NCBI RefSeq assembly: GCF_964340395.1
Contig: NC_135570.1
Location: 6,286,822-6,350,821, forward strand
Length of the DNA: 64,000 nucleotides
Direction of reading: 5' to 3'
From: Glandiceps talaboti
Taxonomy: Eukaryota; Hemichordata; Enteropneusta; Spengelidae
The notes beneath the pieces were generated by a model. The model searched no databases. It was not told where the DNA came from and saw nothing but the letters and a program-made list of their open reading frames with translations. Both the position numbers and the translations under genes were made by a program. The first letter of the stretch is position 1; every line of letters starts with the position of its first letter. Shown here one piece after another: positions 59,001 through 64,000 of the stretch.

Positions 59001-62000
59001 TTTCTATGTTACTTTATCTGATTTTATCTCCCAACATTCTTTCGTCCCATTAGAAGGTTGTAGGAGATGATTTAAAAACTGGAATTGTCATCGGAAATCA
59101 ATACTGCTGTATATGTTCAACGAAATTTAGAAAAGGGAAGGTAGGTGTTCTTTTCTCGTCACAGGAGGCTGTTGTTCAGTAAAATTAATACAATACTCAC
59201 AGGCAAATAAGGAAAGTCTGTAAATGACGTGTACATTATATGACCATTTATCGTATCCTTATGTTGTAAGACTGTACAGTTGATTTTTTTACATCATCTA
59301 CAGAACTGCAAATTGACTGTAAATTTAAGCAATAAACCATCCCTGGGGATGGTATACCAAGAGGTTTTGACCAGTGAACAAAATATATGCACAAGCGATA
59401 GGAGTGCATATATTGAGTTCACTGGTCAAAACCGAGTTGTATACCATTCCAAGGGGTGGTTTATCGCTTTTATATTATACCAGTATATTGAAAATATTGG
59501 AAACAAGATAAGACGCAACATTTTCTGGTTTCATTTGCGTCCCCATCCCTGCACAGACTACAAAGATCTAGACGAACAGTGAACATCAAAATTTGGACTT
59601 GTGCCAACTGTGCATTTTCGCTCATTTTAGACGCGCTAGTTCGATGTCTAGACCAATCAGATCTCACGATTTGCACCATCAATATACTGGTATAATATAA
59701 TGACACATACCTTACAGCTGATTTGATAAAATAAAGAATGAAAATATTTACATAGATATTATAGATTGCTAGAGCTGGTTTCCAACTTTGTCAACACTGA
59801 CAGACATTGTTGAAGTTGCACTAAAACTTATAATATCAGCAGTAAACACCAGGGTACACACACTTGGTAGATGCCTTGTCTGTAAATACATGTACTAGTC
59901 CAGTGAATATATTTTTTAATAATATGGCTTCTACGATAGTTTAAGTAATTCTACTTTGAGCATGTGAATTCTTTCAGAGTTATAATTTGCAGGTATTTAC
60001 ATGGACTCAATCAAACACAAAATTAATAAGTATATACCTCTGAAAAGAAAGCAAGACTTAGTCAAGGAAAAGCAAAAAACTCCTTGTATAAATTTGTCTA
60101 TTCATTCAGGCAAATGCATTGCCTAGTGAATATCAGTATCCAACTGTGATAATTTACCGTACACTTCCACAAGTGAAGTAAACTTGGAGACTAACATTGA
60201 AACCAATACTAGTAGTCTATCAACATCTATATAAATATTGTCCTTCGGAGCTAGATTAAATCAGCTGTAATACATTTAGACTACATAATTAAATTAACAC
60301 ATAATTGAATGTCTATGTCATACCTTGGTACCAGTTCCTGGAGAAAAGGGCAGCCAATTTAGTTGTTAATTCCATAAACCATGTTATTTGACTGTGGTTT
60401 GAATTTGCAGCCATTATCATATCATTTTAATGGAACCATGCACTCTGTGATGAAGTATGCCTGCCAAGCTGTCAACAGTATTAAAAATGCTATAGAAAAT
60501 GGACATTTACATCGTGTAGAGGAATTCTTACAGGTAAGCTGATGCTGTAAATTCATTCTTCTTCAATATTTTGTGTTTAAAGGCCTCTGATCCAATCCAA
60601 AGTTCTGTCTGATATTAGTGGCTTCTTGTCAGTGAAGCCACTTATGATTAGGCCAAATAAAAAAAACTGTGTTTCTGATTACCCAACTGACCCTAATTTT
60701 TTTTTTAAACATTAAAACAAAAAGATAAATTCTTTGTCGTCTTGACCTTCATGTACGTCTGTTTTCTTTCCCCAGTGATGTCTGTACATATTTAATCAAA
60801 CTATCACAGAAGGGGTATTCTGACTGACATTGTGTTTGTGTTGGGATGAAGCAATATTTTTCAATATGTTTGTTTCAGGACATCAATCTACCTGTACAAA
60901 AACTAAGTGTGGTGACGATACAAGGATACCAGTGGTACTGCAAGTTGTGTTCCTTCGGCCTCAAAGATGAAGCTAGGTATTGAATGATACTTTAGTTTGA
61001 ATACAAAGATTAATTCTATGTCTGTATCATTGTAACAGAAAATTAATGCAGGATTAAAAAGTGTAGTCTGCAACTAGCAAAATGGTGGCGTATTGAAAGA
61101 CAACTTAATGGAATGAAAATGTTTACATACAAATGTATGTTGCTAGATTACATGTATTAGTTACATAGTGTGTCTCCACGTTTACTACAATAGGAAGTAT
61201 ACACACTGTTGAATTTACAGTACAACTCAAAGGGATAATTTTGACTATAGACATTAGGATGCCCATGATTAGTAGGCAAATGGTTCCTGTACTCATGACT
61301 GCGAGATCATACATGTAGCAGTGTCCTAGGACAGTCTAAATGGATTGAAAATATCATGAACTATGAACTATTGCCATGATTGTGACAGTGTAAATAGGTT
61401 GACAATATCATGAACTATGAACTATTGTCATGGTTGTGACAGTGTAAATGGATTGAAAATATCATGAACTATGAACTATTGTCATGATTGTGACAGTGTA
61501 AATGGATTGAAAATATCATGAACTATGAACTATTGTCATGATTGTGAAAGAGATGGTAAAAGTAGTTGTCTAAGCTACATATGTCTTGACTATTGAACAT
61601 GAAAGTGGGAAGTAAAGCTAACATATTTTACTGCTATTTACATGCAGACAATGGCAAACAGCTGTTGTGTGCATACTGGTGTTTATAGCTGATACTATCT
61701 CTTTGATTTTTACTGCAAATTGCTCCAGAAAATGTTTGTTTCAAAGATATTTTTTATCAAATATATACATCGTTGAAATTTGTACATTAGTAGTTGTGAA
61801 ATATTAATGCTATTGTATTTCATGTTCTTATCTAGTTCTAAGCAGCACAGTAGTGTGAACTGTCATCAGCAAAGGAAAATTTGCATTGATGCTATCAGGA
61901 CTGCTGTTCATAAGTTCTGTAACTCAGAAACTGGAAGGAAACTCAAGTCAGTGCAGAGAAGTATTGAATCATCAGAGAGAGATTTGAAACCAAAGTCAGG

Positions 62001-63591
62001 TAGTGTAACAGTCATCTCAAAGAGTGATGTTGAGATGAAAGAAGACATTCAGATGTTGAATGAGATGGATATAGTAGAGGTAGATGATAAAATGGGTGTC
62101 CAAGGTGAAAGTAGTGCAACTGCAAAGAGGAAAAGACCTGGTGAGATTAGTGAAGAAGAGTGTGAGGATAATACAGAAATGGAAGATACAGACTTGGATA
62201 GTGAAGAGGATGAAGGCATGATGTGTAGAGGTAGGACTTGGAAAAATGAAAGAAAAAGACTTCGACTTGATCAACTTGTTGTGACAGTAAGGCTCAAAGA
62301 TATAAGAAAATGCAAACAGAATGATCAGGGTACTCATAGCACAGAAAGAACAAAGCAAAGTAATGACAAGAAAAATAACATGGGTGGGGACAATGAAGAA
62401 AACTTAGGTTTGAAAGAGGAAAGTAAAATATGTCGGGCAAAGGCAGATGAGAATAGCAGCAGCAAAAAGGATGAAAGTTTAGAAGACTTTGAAGACAGTG
62501 AAACAGCCATAGATGGAGAGCAGCAACCTGAAGGTGAAAGGGTCAAGAAAAACAGCAAAGAATGCAAGAATGGTGATTCAAATGAGAATTGTAAACAAAA
62601 CGAGCACAACGTAGACAGTGTTGAGGAGACTAAAGTTGAAACTATGGGTGACATGTCTGATGACCATGGTAATGAAGAGGAAAATCTTGAAGAATCTGAT
62701 GCCATACAGTCAGAAGGTGATGACGGGGAAGGAGATAGCTACATTGATGCAATGGTTGACACGGAAGAAGGTAATAAGACAGAACAAGAGGATGGAGGAG
62801 AAAGCCATGATGATGTTGAGGAAGAAGAGTTTGGCACAGACCATGGAGGAGATGAAGGTGAAGAGGAAATAGTTGAGGAAGATGTTGAGGAGGAAGAAGA
62901 AGATGAAATAATCGATGAAGGAGTAGACAGAGACCACGAAGAAGAGGGTGATGTAGATGAGATAGTTGAAGAAAGAGAGGTTGATTCAGACCATGAAGAA
63001 GATGATGATGAGGAGGAGGAAATAGTTGATGGTGTACATGAAGAAGATATAGATGATGAGGAAGAGGAGGTTGGCTCAGACAATGAAGATGATGAGGAAG
63101 AAATGGGTGAAACGGACCACGGGGAAGAAGGAGATGAAATAGAAGGAGATGTTGAGACAGACCATAAAGAAGAGGGAGAAGAAGAGTTAGATGATGAGGA
63201 AGAGGAGATTGATGTAGAACAAGAAAGGGAAGGAGAGATCCATGAAGATGATGAAATAGTTGAGGATGAGGAAGAAGTTGATACAGCCCTTGAAGAAGTA
63301 GAAGGGGGAGAAGAAAAGACAGTTGGTGAGGAAGAAGACATTGAGGTAGACAATGAGGAGGAGCAGGAAGAGGAGGAAGAGGAAATAGACAGGGATGAAG
63401 ATGTTGAGACAGGCCAGGAAGAAGTATTAATTGATGAGGTGGGTGAGGTAGACGAAGAAGGGGGAGAAGGAGATAGCCATGATGATGAAATAGTTGAGGA
63501 CATGGAAGAAGTTGACACAAACAATGAGGAGGAAGAAGAAGAGGAAACACATGATACAGACAAAGAAGAAGAAGAAGAAGAGGAAGAAGTA

Positions 63592-63626
<35 letters not shown>

Positions 63627-64000
63627 AGAAGAAGAAGAAGAAGGAGATGGGGAAGAAGAGGTCGAGGCAGACCATGAAGATGATGAGGGTGAAGACAAAA
63701 TAGTTGATGAAGAAGAAGTGGGTGAAACAGACAATGGGGAAGAGGATGATGAAATAGATGAGGAGGAAGGAAATGTTGAGGCAGACCGTGAAGAAGAAGA
63801 AGAAGGAGAGGGAATAGCCGATGAGGAAGAACAGGTTGAGGCAGATGATGATGAAGATGATGATGATGATGAGGAGGAGGAGGAGGTGGTGGAAATAGAT
63901 GAGAGGGAAGAAGAGGATGAAGCAGACCAAGAAGGAGATGATGAAATTGTTGATGAGGCAGAAGAGGTAGGAACAGGCTACGAAGGCAGTGTAGGAGAGG
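28478..64000 (+). CDS. Giant RS-domain, 13-finger matrin-type zinc-finger, acidic-tail protein (35 exons seen, 3' end outside window)
   Basis: This is a reconstructed gene of 35 coding exons. All junctions are GT-AG and in frame: intron 1 is phase 1, introns 2-33 are phase 0 and intron 34 is phase 2. The visible product is about 3005 residues with no stop before the window ends. Domain order is: Gln/His-rich (about 24-340), RS domain (about 345-625), acidic/charged coil (about 625-715), Pro/Gln/Met-rich ending in a Gly run (about 720-900), short Pro-rich exons (926-1068), thirteen matrin/U1-type fingers (1069-2300), and a Glu/Asp tail from about 2550. Family knowledge: C-x2-C-x12-H-x5-H fingers (ZFR, ZNF346, ZNF385, ZMAT3) often bind double-stranded or structured RNA, and RS domains mark splicing or speckle proteins. 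I infer a nuclear RNA/RNP role. Vertebrate ZNF318 is a possible relative because it joins an RS-like region to matrin fingers, but this is unproven. The donor of exon 18 is the weakest junction. Confidence 0.85.
28903..29028. repeat. Inverted repeat (intron 1)
   Basis: CAGGCACTCGAATCAAT pairs with ATTGATTCGAGTGCCTG, extended by GTTTAAAG at the outside left and TTTAAAGG at the outside right. The loop is about 50 bases. Confidence 0.55.
29029..29262. repeat. Diverged direct duplication (intron 1)
   Basis: The segment CTTTTGTAAAGTTCGGTAAC occurs at about 29123 and again at about 29234 as CCTTTGTAAAGTTCGGTAAC. A second block, GTTGCTATTTCGATT, recurs as GTTGCTGTTCCGATT at about 29204. Confidence 0.5.
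29468..29815. mobile_element. Family C inverted-repeat element, copy 2 (intron 1)
   Basis: 348 bases with nearly perfect arms of about 60 bases: AAAACTTCATTACTTTACCA on the left, the inverse on the right. The ends TAGTCTA and TAGACTA match copy 1, and the core matches closely, but most of the arm sequence is different from copy 1. Confidence 0.78.
30904..33608 (+). CDS. Exon 2: Q-rich, RS domain, charged and P/Q/G-rich regions
   Basis: This is the largest internal exon, about 902 codons, with acceptor ttgcag|ATCGTC and donor AAAACG|gtatgg. It begins with a Gln/His/Ser-rich segment. An RS domain follows, rich in SRRS, RSRS and SPSPY motifs (about 31850-32690), including a degenerate tandem repeat of about 13 residues with the pattern SP-[YF]-Y-[ED]-x-S-x-SRRS. 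Next is an acidic stretch (VEDDSDSTEEPSDE), then a charged, probably helical part (KGLKRKIEALEKRAEKG). The last part is Pro/Gln/Met-rich and ends in a GGT-coded Gly run at about 33470-33497. RS regions are typically phosphorylated and drive nuclear speckle localisation; that role is inferred from composition. If the donor is not used, the frame stops at 33737, giving a possible short isoform without fingers. Confidence 0.85.
34884..35068. mobile_element. hAT-like short element (intron 2)
   Basis: Left end CAGTGTTTTTGCTAAGG and right end CCTTAGCAAAAACACTG are perfect 17-base inverses. A copy of the right end (GGCAAAAACACTG) recurs at about 35114-35154, and both right ends run into CTA/GAC simple repeats. 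Confidence 0.6.
35156..35404. repeat. (CTA)n / GAC / GAT trinucleotide repeats (intron 2)
   Basis: Two CTA blocks (about 35156-35223 and 35334-35404) separated by degenerate GAC, GAT and CTA triplets. They begin at the right end of a duplicated hAT-like terminus. Confidence 0.85.
36698..37012. mobile_element. Family G-related inverted-repeat element (intron 2)
   Basis: It begins GCTGATTAAAATCTG and ends CAGATTTTAATCAGATT. Inner blocks also pair (CTATTTCCTTCCTTCAT with ATGAAGGAAATAG). A third partial copy of the end is at about 37760-37785. Confidence 0.6.
37386..39458 (+). CDS. Exons 3-7: five short phase-0 exons, Pro-rich linker before the finger array
   Basis: The exons are 37386-37463, 38103-38177, 38564-38647, 39004-39150 and 39414-39458 (26, 25, 28, 49 and 15 codons). 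All are multiples of three with good acceptors (tttttag, catcag, tcaacag, taaag, tacag) and gtaag or gtgag donors. Exons 4 and 6 resemble each other: each carries TTSS followed by a PPPPGT motif, and exon 6 repeats PPPQPGT. This suggests exon duplication. An alternative acceptor at 39030 would shorten exon 6 by nine codons without changing frame. No known domain is seen. Because each exon is phase 0, any could be skipped without a frameshift. Confidence 0.7.
39998..40140. mobile_element. Family B-related fragment with its own inner hairpin (intron 7)
   Basis: The first 40 or so bases match the family B left end (TACAACTGCTGTCATCAGA). After that the sequence differs and forms a separate inverted repeat (CAATGAATATTTA against CAATATTCATTG). 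It may be a chimera or a distinct subfamily. Confidence 0.5.
40348..41519 (+). CDS. Exons 8-9: zinc-finger module 1
   Basis: The exons are 40348-40455 (36 codons) and 41391-41519 (43 codons), residues about 1069-1147. The first supplies YCLVC, the second THMYYKSH. Together they give C-x2-C-x12-H-x5-H, with the intron nine residues after the second Cys. A helical linker follows (LLERMVRLCSLITDF). This is the first finger of the array. Its intron contains the inverted-repeat elements at 40709 and 41010. Confidence 0.82.
40709..40927. mobile_element. Inverted-repeat element (intron 8)
   Basis: Left end TTAAAGGGGAGTATCACTCC pairs imperfectly with right end GGAGTATCCTTCCCCTTTAA. The right half resembles 40235-40300 (TCTCCAGAACCC ... 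CCTTTATTTCCTG), a second, partial copy. Confidence 0.6.
41010..41152. mobile_element. Inverted-repeat element, family L (intron 8)
   Basis: Ends ATGTTATTCACCAATATTT and AAATATTGGAGAATAACAT pair; GGAAAATACT pairs with AGTATTTTCC further in. A half-copy (AATATTTTTCTTCGTTCAGC) occupies most of intron 22 at 52585-52660. Confidence 0.6.
41749..43244 (+). CDS. Exons 10-11: zinc-finger module 2
   Basis: The exons are 41749-41844 (32 codons) and 43122-43244 (41 codons). The finger is CGVC, then 12 residues, then HLTYIIH, matching the matrin/U1 spacing exactly; the intron falls eight residues after the second Cys. The linker VVRQVLKAVNDKSFEEIDNL has the same length and helical character as in other modules. 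A 141-base near-perfect inverted-repeat element lies in the intron between the halves. Confidence 0.85.
41905..42045. mobile_element. Short MITE with near-perfect 38-base terminal inverted repeats (intron 10)
   Basis: 141 bases beginning CAGGGGTAGGTAAGAAATC and ending with its inverse. Only one mismatch is seen in about 38 terminal bases. The ends start CAGGG, as in many hAT-type elements; the flanks are T-rich, so the target duplication cannot be read. Confidence 0.75.
43823..44693 (+). CDS. Exons 12-13: zinc-finger module 3 with long Ser/Thr/Val-rich linker
   Basis: The exons are 43823-43906 (28 codons) and 44253-44693 (147 codons). The finger is CFAC, 12 residues, HINSTLH. The second exon is unusually long. 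After the helix (LRYVCLGTLEEAVSTLKE) comes about 110 residues of low-complexity Ser/Thr/Glu/Lys sequence resembling a disordered spacer. The donor CTG|gtatgt is followed 14 bases later by a 300-base AATC/AGTC simple repeat. Confidence 0.83.
44708..45010. repeat. (AATC)n/(AGTC)n repeat just inside intron 13
   Basis: About 300 bases of CAAT and CAGT tetramers starting 14 bases after the exon 13 donor. An open frame of repeated NQSI and SVSQ units runs through it from the exon but is not expected to be translated if splicing occurs. Confidence 0.88.
45402..45991 (+). CDS. Exons 14-15: zinc-finger module 4
   Basis: The exons are 45402-45503 (34 codons) and 45863-45991 (43 codons). YCLPC plus HNSTSQH gives C-x2-C-x12-H-x5-H. 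As in module 1, the second zinc Cys is followed by another Cys and the intron falls nine residues after it. The lead-in (KKIYQYVYGERYC) matches modules 1 and 6 (RIFHYSNGVRYC, KTFHYVQGDRYC), so modules 1, 4 and 6 look like a subfamily. Confidence 0.85.
46312..46657. mobile_element. Family A palindromic MITE, copy 3 (intron 15)
   Basis: 346 bases, flanked on both sides by TTAA. Ends AGTGGCCATATGGATGA and TCATCCATATGGCCACT are perfect inverses. The GTACGTAC centre is exactly the midpoint. Both arms, about 170 bases each, pair almost throughout. This is the best-preserved copy; it lies within an intron of the giant gene. Confidence 0.85.
47215..48094 (+). CDS. Exons 16-17: zinc-finger module 5
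   Basis: The exons are 47215-47304 (30 codons) and 47972-48094 (41 codons). CGIC and HMSSFKH are joined by 12 residues, with the intron eight residues after the second Cys. A basic patch (KHRKRHQ) and a helix (LCQLVVQLKNAVKEM) follow. A tRNA-derived SINE-like repeat lies in the intron between the halves. Confidence 0.85.
47361..47716 (+). mobile_element. tRNA-derived SINE-like retroposon (intron 16)
   Basis: The 5' part resembles a tRNA with an A-box-like TGGTTGAATGG and a strong B box, GGTTCAAGCCC, about 40 bases on. The body carries GTAAAGTGCTCTGAG, and the 3' end is TATAAAAACCAATATTATGATTATT, an AT-rich tail seen in invertebrate SINEs. Transcriptional competence is not demonstrable here. 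Confidence 0.65.
48111..48475. mobile_element. Family B inverted-repeat element, copy 1 (intron 17)
   Basis: 365 bases. The left end TACAACTGCCGACATCAGA is mirrored by the right end TCTGATGTCGACAGTTGTA. Further paired blocks include TTGGATTAATAACACTTG with CAAGTGTTATTAATCCAA. The same element occurs at 55454-55826. Confidence 0.82.
48812..49207 (+). CDS. Exon 18: probable degenerate second-half finger exon plus Ser-rich spacer
   Basis: This exon of up to 132 codons starts phase 0 after ttaccag. Its beginning (EYEEECCESLRSKRRIYML) aligns with true second-half exons, such as KYEKHKNEQEH and EYGQHVGLRAH, followed by the usual helix (SIVNSLKALSQ). Both zinc histidines are replaced (by Glu and Arg), and no C-x2-C exon precedes it. 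The rest is a Ser/Thr/Asp spacer like that of exon 13. The 3' end is tentative: AAG|gttcga is a weak donor but keeps phase 0, and a CCCA/CCCT-rich repeat follows directly. Confidence 0.65.
49229..49277. repeat. C-rich (CCCT/CCCA)n repeat beside exon 18
   Basis: It starts about 20 bases after the proposed exon 18 donor and extends the open frame as Pro/His/Thr repeats. Confidence 0.75.
49613..50315 (+). CDS. Exons 19-20: zinc-finger module 6
   Basis: The exons are 49613-49717 (35 codons) and 50187-50315 (43 codons). The finger is YCLIC followed by HNKKAEH. The gap between second Cys and first His is 11 rather than 12 residues, the only short spacing in the array. The last codon before the donor depends on using the second of two overlapping GTs (AATGTA|gtaagt), which fits the consensus and keeps phase 0. 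Confidence 0.8.
51406..52530 (+). CDS. Exons 21-22: zinc-finger module 7
   Basis: The exons are 51406-51498 (31 codons) and 52408-52530 (41 codons). WCGYC, 12 residues, HSTSIRH; the spacing is canonical and the intron is eight residues after the second Cys. The intron between the halves contains a palindromic family A element (51970-52309) and a degenerate tandem repeat of about 75 bases. Confidence 0.85.
51685..51850. repeat. Degenerate 75-base tandem repeat (intron 21)
   Basis: AATTGCTAACACATACTGG recurs as AATTGCTAAGACATGCTGG about 75 bases later. Further GTATTTGACTGGTGC units repeat in between. Confidence 0.6.
51970..52309. mobile_element. Family A palindromic MITE, copy 4 (intron 21)
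   Basis: 340 bases between TTAA at 51966-51969 and TTAA at 52310-52313. The centre is TTATTGTACGTACAATAA, with a T-run insertion in the right arm. Arm sequences match copies 2 and 3. Confidence 0.8.
52680..53318 (+). CDS. Exons 23-24: zinc-finger module 8
   Basis: The exons are 52680-52766 (29 codons) and 53175-53318 (48 codons). ICSLC, 12 residues, HVGLRAH; canonical spacing. The linker helix is followed by a short Pro/Val/Glu-rich end (STPVVVRLPEQEE) not seen in other modules. The preceding intron (149 bases) is the shortest in the gene. Confidence 0.85.
52947..53046. repeat. (GT)n microsatellite (intron 23)
   Basis: About 70 pure bases of GT preceded by interrupted GTGTTT units. Confidence 0.88.
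53330..53690 (+). mobile_element. Probable SINE-like retroposon with duplicated core (intron 24)
   Basis: It contains a B-box-like GGGTTCAAACCC. A core (GGTACTCTAGTTTCCTCCTG) is tandemly duplicated at about 53506 and 53560. It ends in an ATTATTATTATC tail. No clear A box is seen. Confidence 0.5.
53775..53943. repeat. Inverted repeat (intron 24)
   Basis: Left GCAACATATTGATACATTAC is the exact inverse of right GTAATGTATCAATATGTTGC, extended outward by GAACAGTGAAC/GTTCACTCTTC. The loop is about 70 bases. A probable decayed foldback element. Confidence 0.6.
54234..54365 (+). CDS. Exon 25: probable degenerate second-half finger exon
   Basis: This is a 44-codon phase-0 exon (ttaacag|GAAGTG to AAAATT|gtaagt). 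It follows another second-half exon directly, so no C-x2-C half belongs to it. Its start (EVKSTKTTRVAKSVLSHV) aligns with second-half exons at the expected register, but Thr and Ala replace the two histidines. The helix (HVEDVIQECQIISDL) and tail length are preserved. It probably contributes a helix only. Confidence 0.75.
55113..56072 (+). CDS. Exons 26-27: zinc-finger module 9
   Basis: The exons are 55113-55199 (29 codons) and 55956-56072 (39 codons). KCLIC, 12 residues, HKYSFLH; canonical spacing. The acceptor of the first exon (tataaaag) lacks a strong pyrimidine tract but is the one that keeps frame. The intron between halves holds a 373-base family B inverted repeat. Confidence 0.82.
55454..55826. 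mobile_element. Family B inverted-repeat element, copy 2 (intron 26)
   Basis: 373 bases with ends TACAACTGCTGACATCAGA and TCTGATTTCAGCAGTTGTA. Arms and central part (CAAATTTCCAGTTCC) match the copy at 48111. Both copies insert between second-half and first-half exons or within a finger of the same gene. Confidence 0.82.
56542..57215 (+). CDS. Exons 28-29: zinc-finger module 10
   Basis: The exons are 56542-56628 (29 codons) and 57054-57215 (54 codons). LCWSC, 12 residues, HKNEQEH; canonical spacing. After the helix (LQELVKSVQYLIKTG) the second exon adds a short Pro/Thr/Glu spacer. The intron contains GT, GGT and G-run simple sequence at 56705-56795. Confidence 0.85.
56705..56795. repeat. GT, GGT and G-run simple sequence (intron 28)
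   Basis: GT units, then GGT triplets and a G run; open frames here are artefacts. Confidence 0.8.
57358..57461. mobile_element. Short MITE, about 104 bases (intron 29)
   Basis: Ends GTTAGCTAGCCAAGCCTATCC and its near-inverse GGACAGGCTAGGCTAGCTAAC pair with a few mismatches over about 32 bases. Single copy in this window. Confidence 0.65.
57877..58487 (+). CDS. Exons 30-31: zinc-finger module 11 with widened spacing
   Basis: The exons are 57877-57999 (41 codons) and 58359-58487 (43 codons). YCLVC is followed by HRTDRDH with 15 residues between second Cys and first His instead of 12. The three extra residues come from a longer first-half exon (ATHDNTDK before the donor). The H-x5-H spacing and following helix (LKKVVQLTTLIGEM) are normal. 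Confidence 0.8.
59054..60533 (+). CDS. Exons 32-33: zinc-finger module 12
   Basis: The exons are 59054-59140 (29 codons) and 60411-60533 (41 codons). YCCIC, 12 residues, HFNGTMH; canonical spacing with the intron eight residues after the second Cys. Linker: YACQAVNSIKNAIENG. The intron between halves (1.27 kb) contains a 376-base inverted-repeat element at 59325-59700. Confidence 0.84.
59325..59700. mobile_element. Family F element, short rearranged copy (intron 32)
   Basis: It contains two nested hairpins: TTTTGACCAGTGAAC against GTTCACTGGTCAAAA, and TATTATACCAGTATATTG against CAATATACTGGTATAATA. Both outer ends match the ends of 13846-14628 in reverse, so it looks like an internally deleted or rearranged relative. 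Confidence 0.6.
60879..64000 (+). CDS. Exons 34-35: zinc-finger module 13 and Glu/Asp-rich tail (runs off the window)
   Basis: Exon 34 is 60879-60976 (98 bases, ending phase 2). Exon 35 starts at 61836 and is open to 64000. The phase-2 join restores C-x2-C-x12-H-x5-H (YCKLC ... HSSVNCH), confirming the junction. The exon continues with basic stretches (AKRKRPG, NERKRLRLD) that could be nuclear localisation signals. From about 62630 the sequence is almost entirely Glu and Asp, with recurring EIVEDEEEVD and ETDHEE-like units and a run of about 24 Glu near 63570-63640. Such tails occur in chromatin and RNP proteins and can bind basic partners; the function here is inferred. Neither the stop codon nor the 3' UTR is in the window. 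Confidence 0.82.
61337..61549. repeat. 54-base minisatellite, four copies (intron 34)
   Basis: The unit containing AATATCATGAACTATGAACT repeats at 61337, 61391, 61445 and 61499 with a constant 54-base period and few differences. Confidence 0.85.

Noticed and set aside
62334-63930. Long minus-strand Ser-rich, Leu/Pro/His-rich and Phe-rich frames opposite the acidic tail
   Set aside because: Antisense shadows of GAA/GAG/GAT codons; the plus-strand frame is joined by consistent splice sites to the zinc-finger exons.

Overview
This window is animal nuclear DNA. It is AT-rich, with a multi-exon gene using GT-AG introns, many simple-sequence arrays, tRNA-derived SINE-like repeats and numerous short inverted-repeat (MITE-like) elements. 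Nothing looks bacterial, viral or organellar. The repeat style fits an invertebrate metazoan (lophotrochozoan, ambulacrarian or cephalochordate). No diagnostic gene lets me name the species.

Layout. Positions 1-22.7 kb hold no gene I can support. They consist of decayed repeats, MITEs and long microsatellites (CA, pentanucleotide, CAGA/CAGG, CATA, TC, GGAT and GA arrays). A minus-strand, apparently single-exon gene for a 391-residue basic protein of unknown function lies at 22776-23951. Positions 24.0-28.4 kb are again gene-free apart from a near-perfect foldback element. From 28478 to beyond the right edge runs one very large plus-strand gene.

The large gene. I reconstruct 35 coding exons. 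Every junction is a GT-AG pair and the reading frame stays consistent throughout. The protein exceeds 3000 residues and its stop lies outside the window. In order it carries a Gln/His-rich N-terminus, an Arg/Ser (RS) domain with a Tyr-containing 13-residue repeat, a charged segment, and a Pro/Gln/Met/Gly-rich segment. Then come thirteen C-x2-C-x12-H-x5-H fingers of the matrin/U1 type, each followed by a predicted helical linker. The tail is more than 450 residues of almost pure Glu/Asp. Each finger is encoded by two exons, split by an intron about eight codons after the second Cys, so the array is a series of two-exon cassettes. Exons 18 and 25 look like second-half cassettes that have lost their histidines and their first-half partner. 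The combination of RS domain and matrin-type fingers suggests a nuclear RNA or RNP factor. Vertebrate ZNF318 has a comparable mix, but with far fewer fingers, and I cannot confirm orthology.

The introns of this gene carry at least a dozen inverted-repeat elements from several families. Some also occur in the gene-free left half, which allows families to be defined by comparison within the window.
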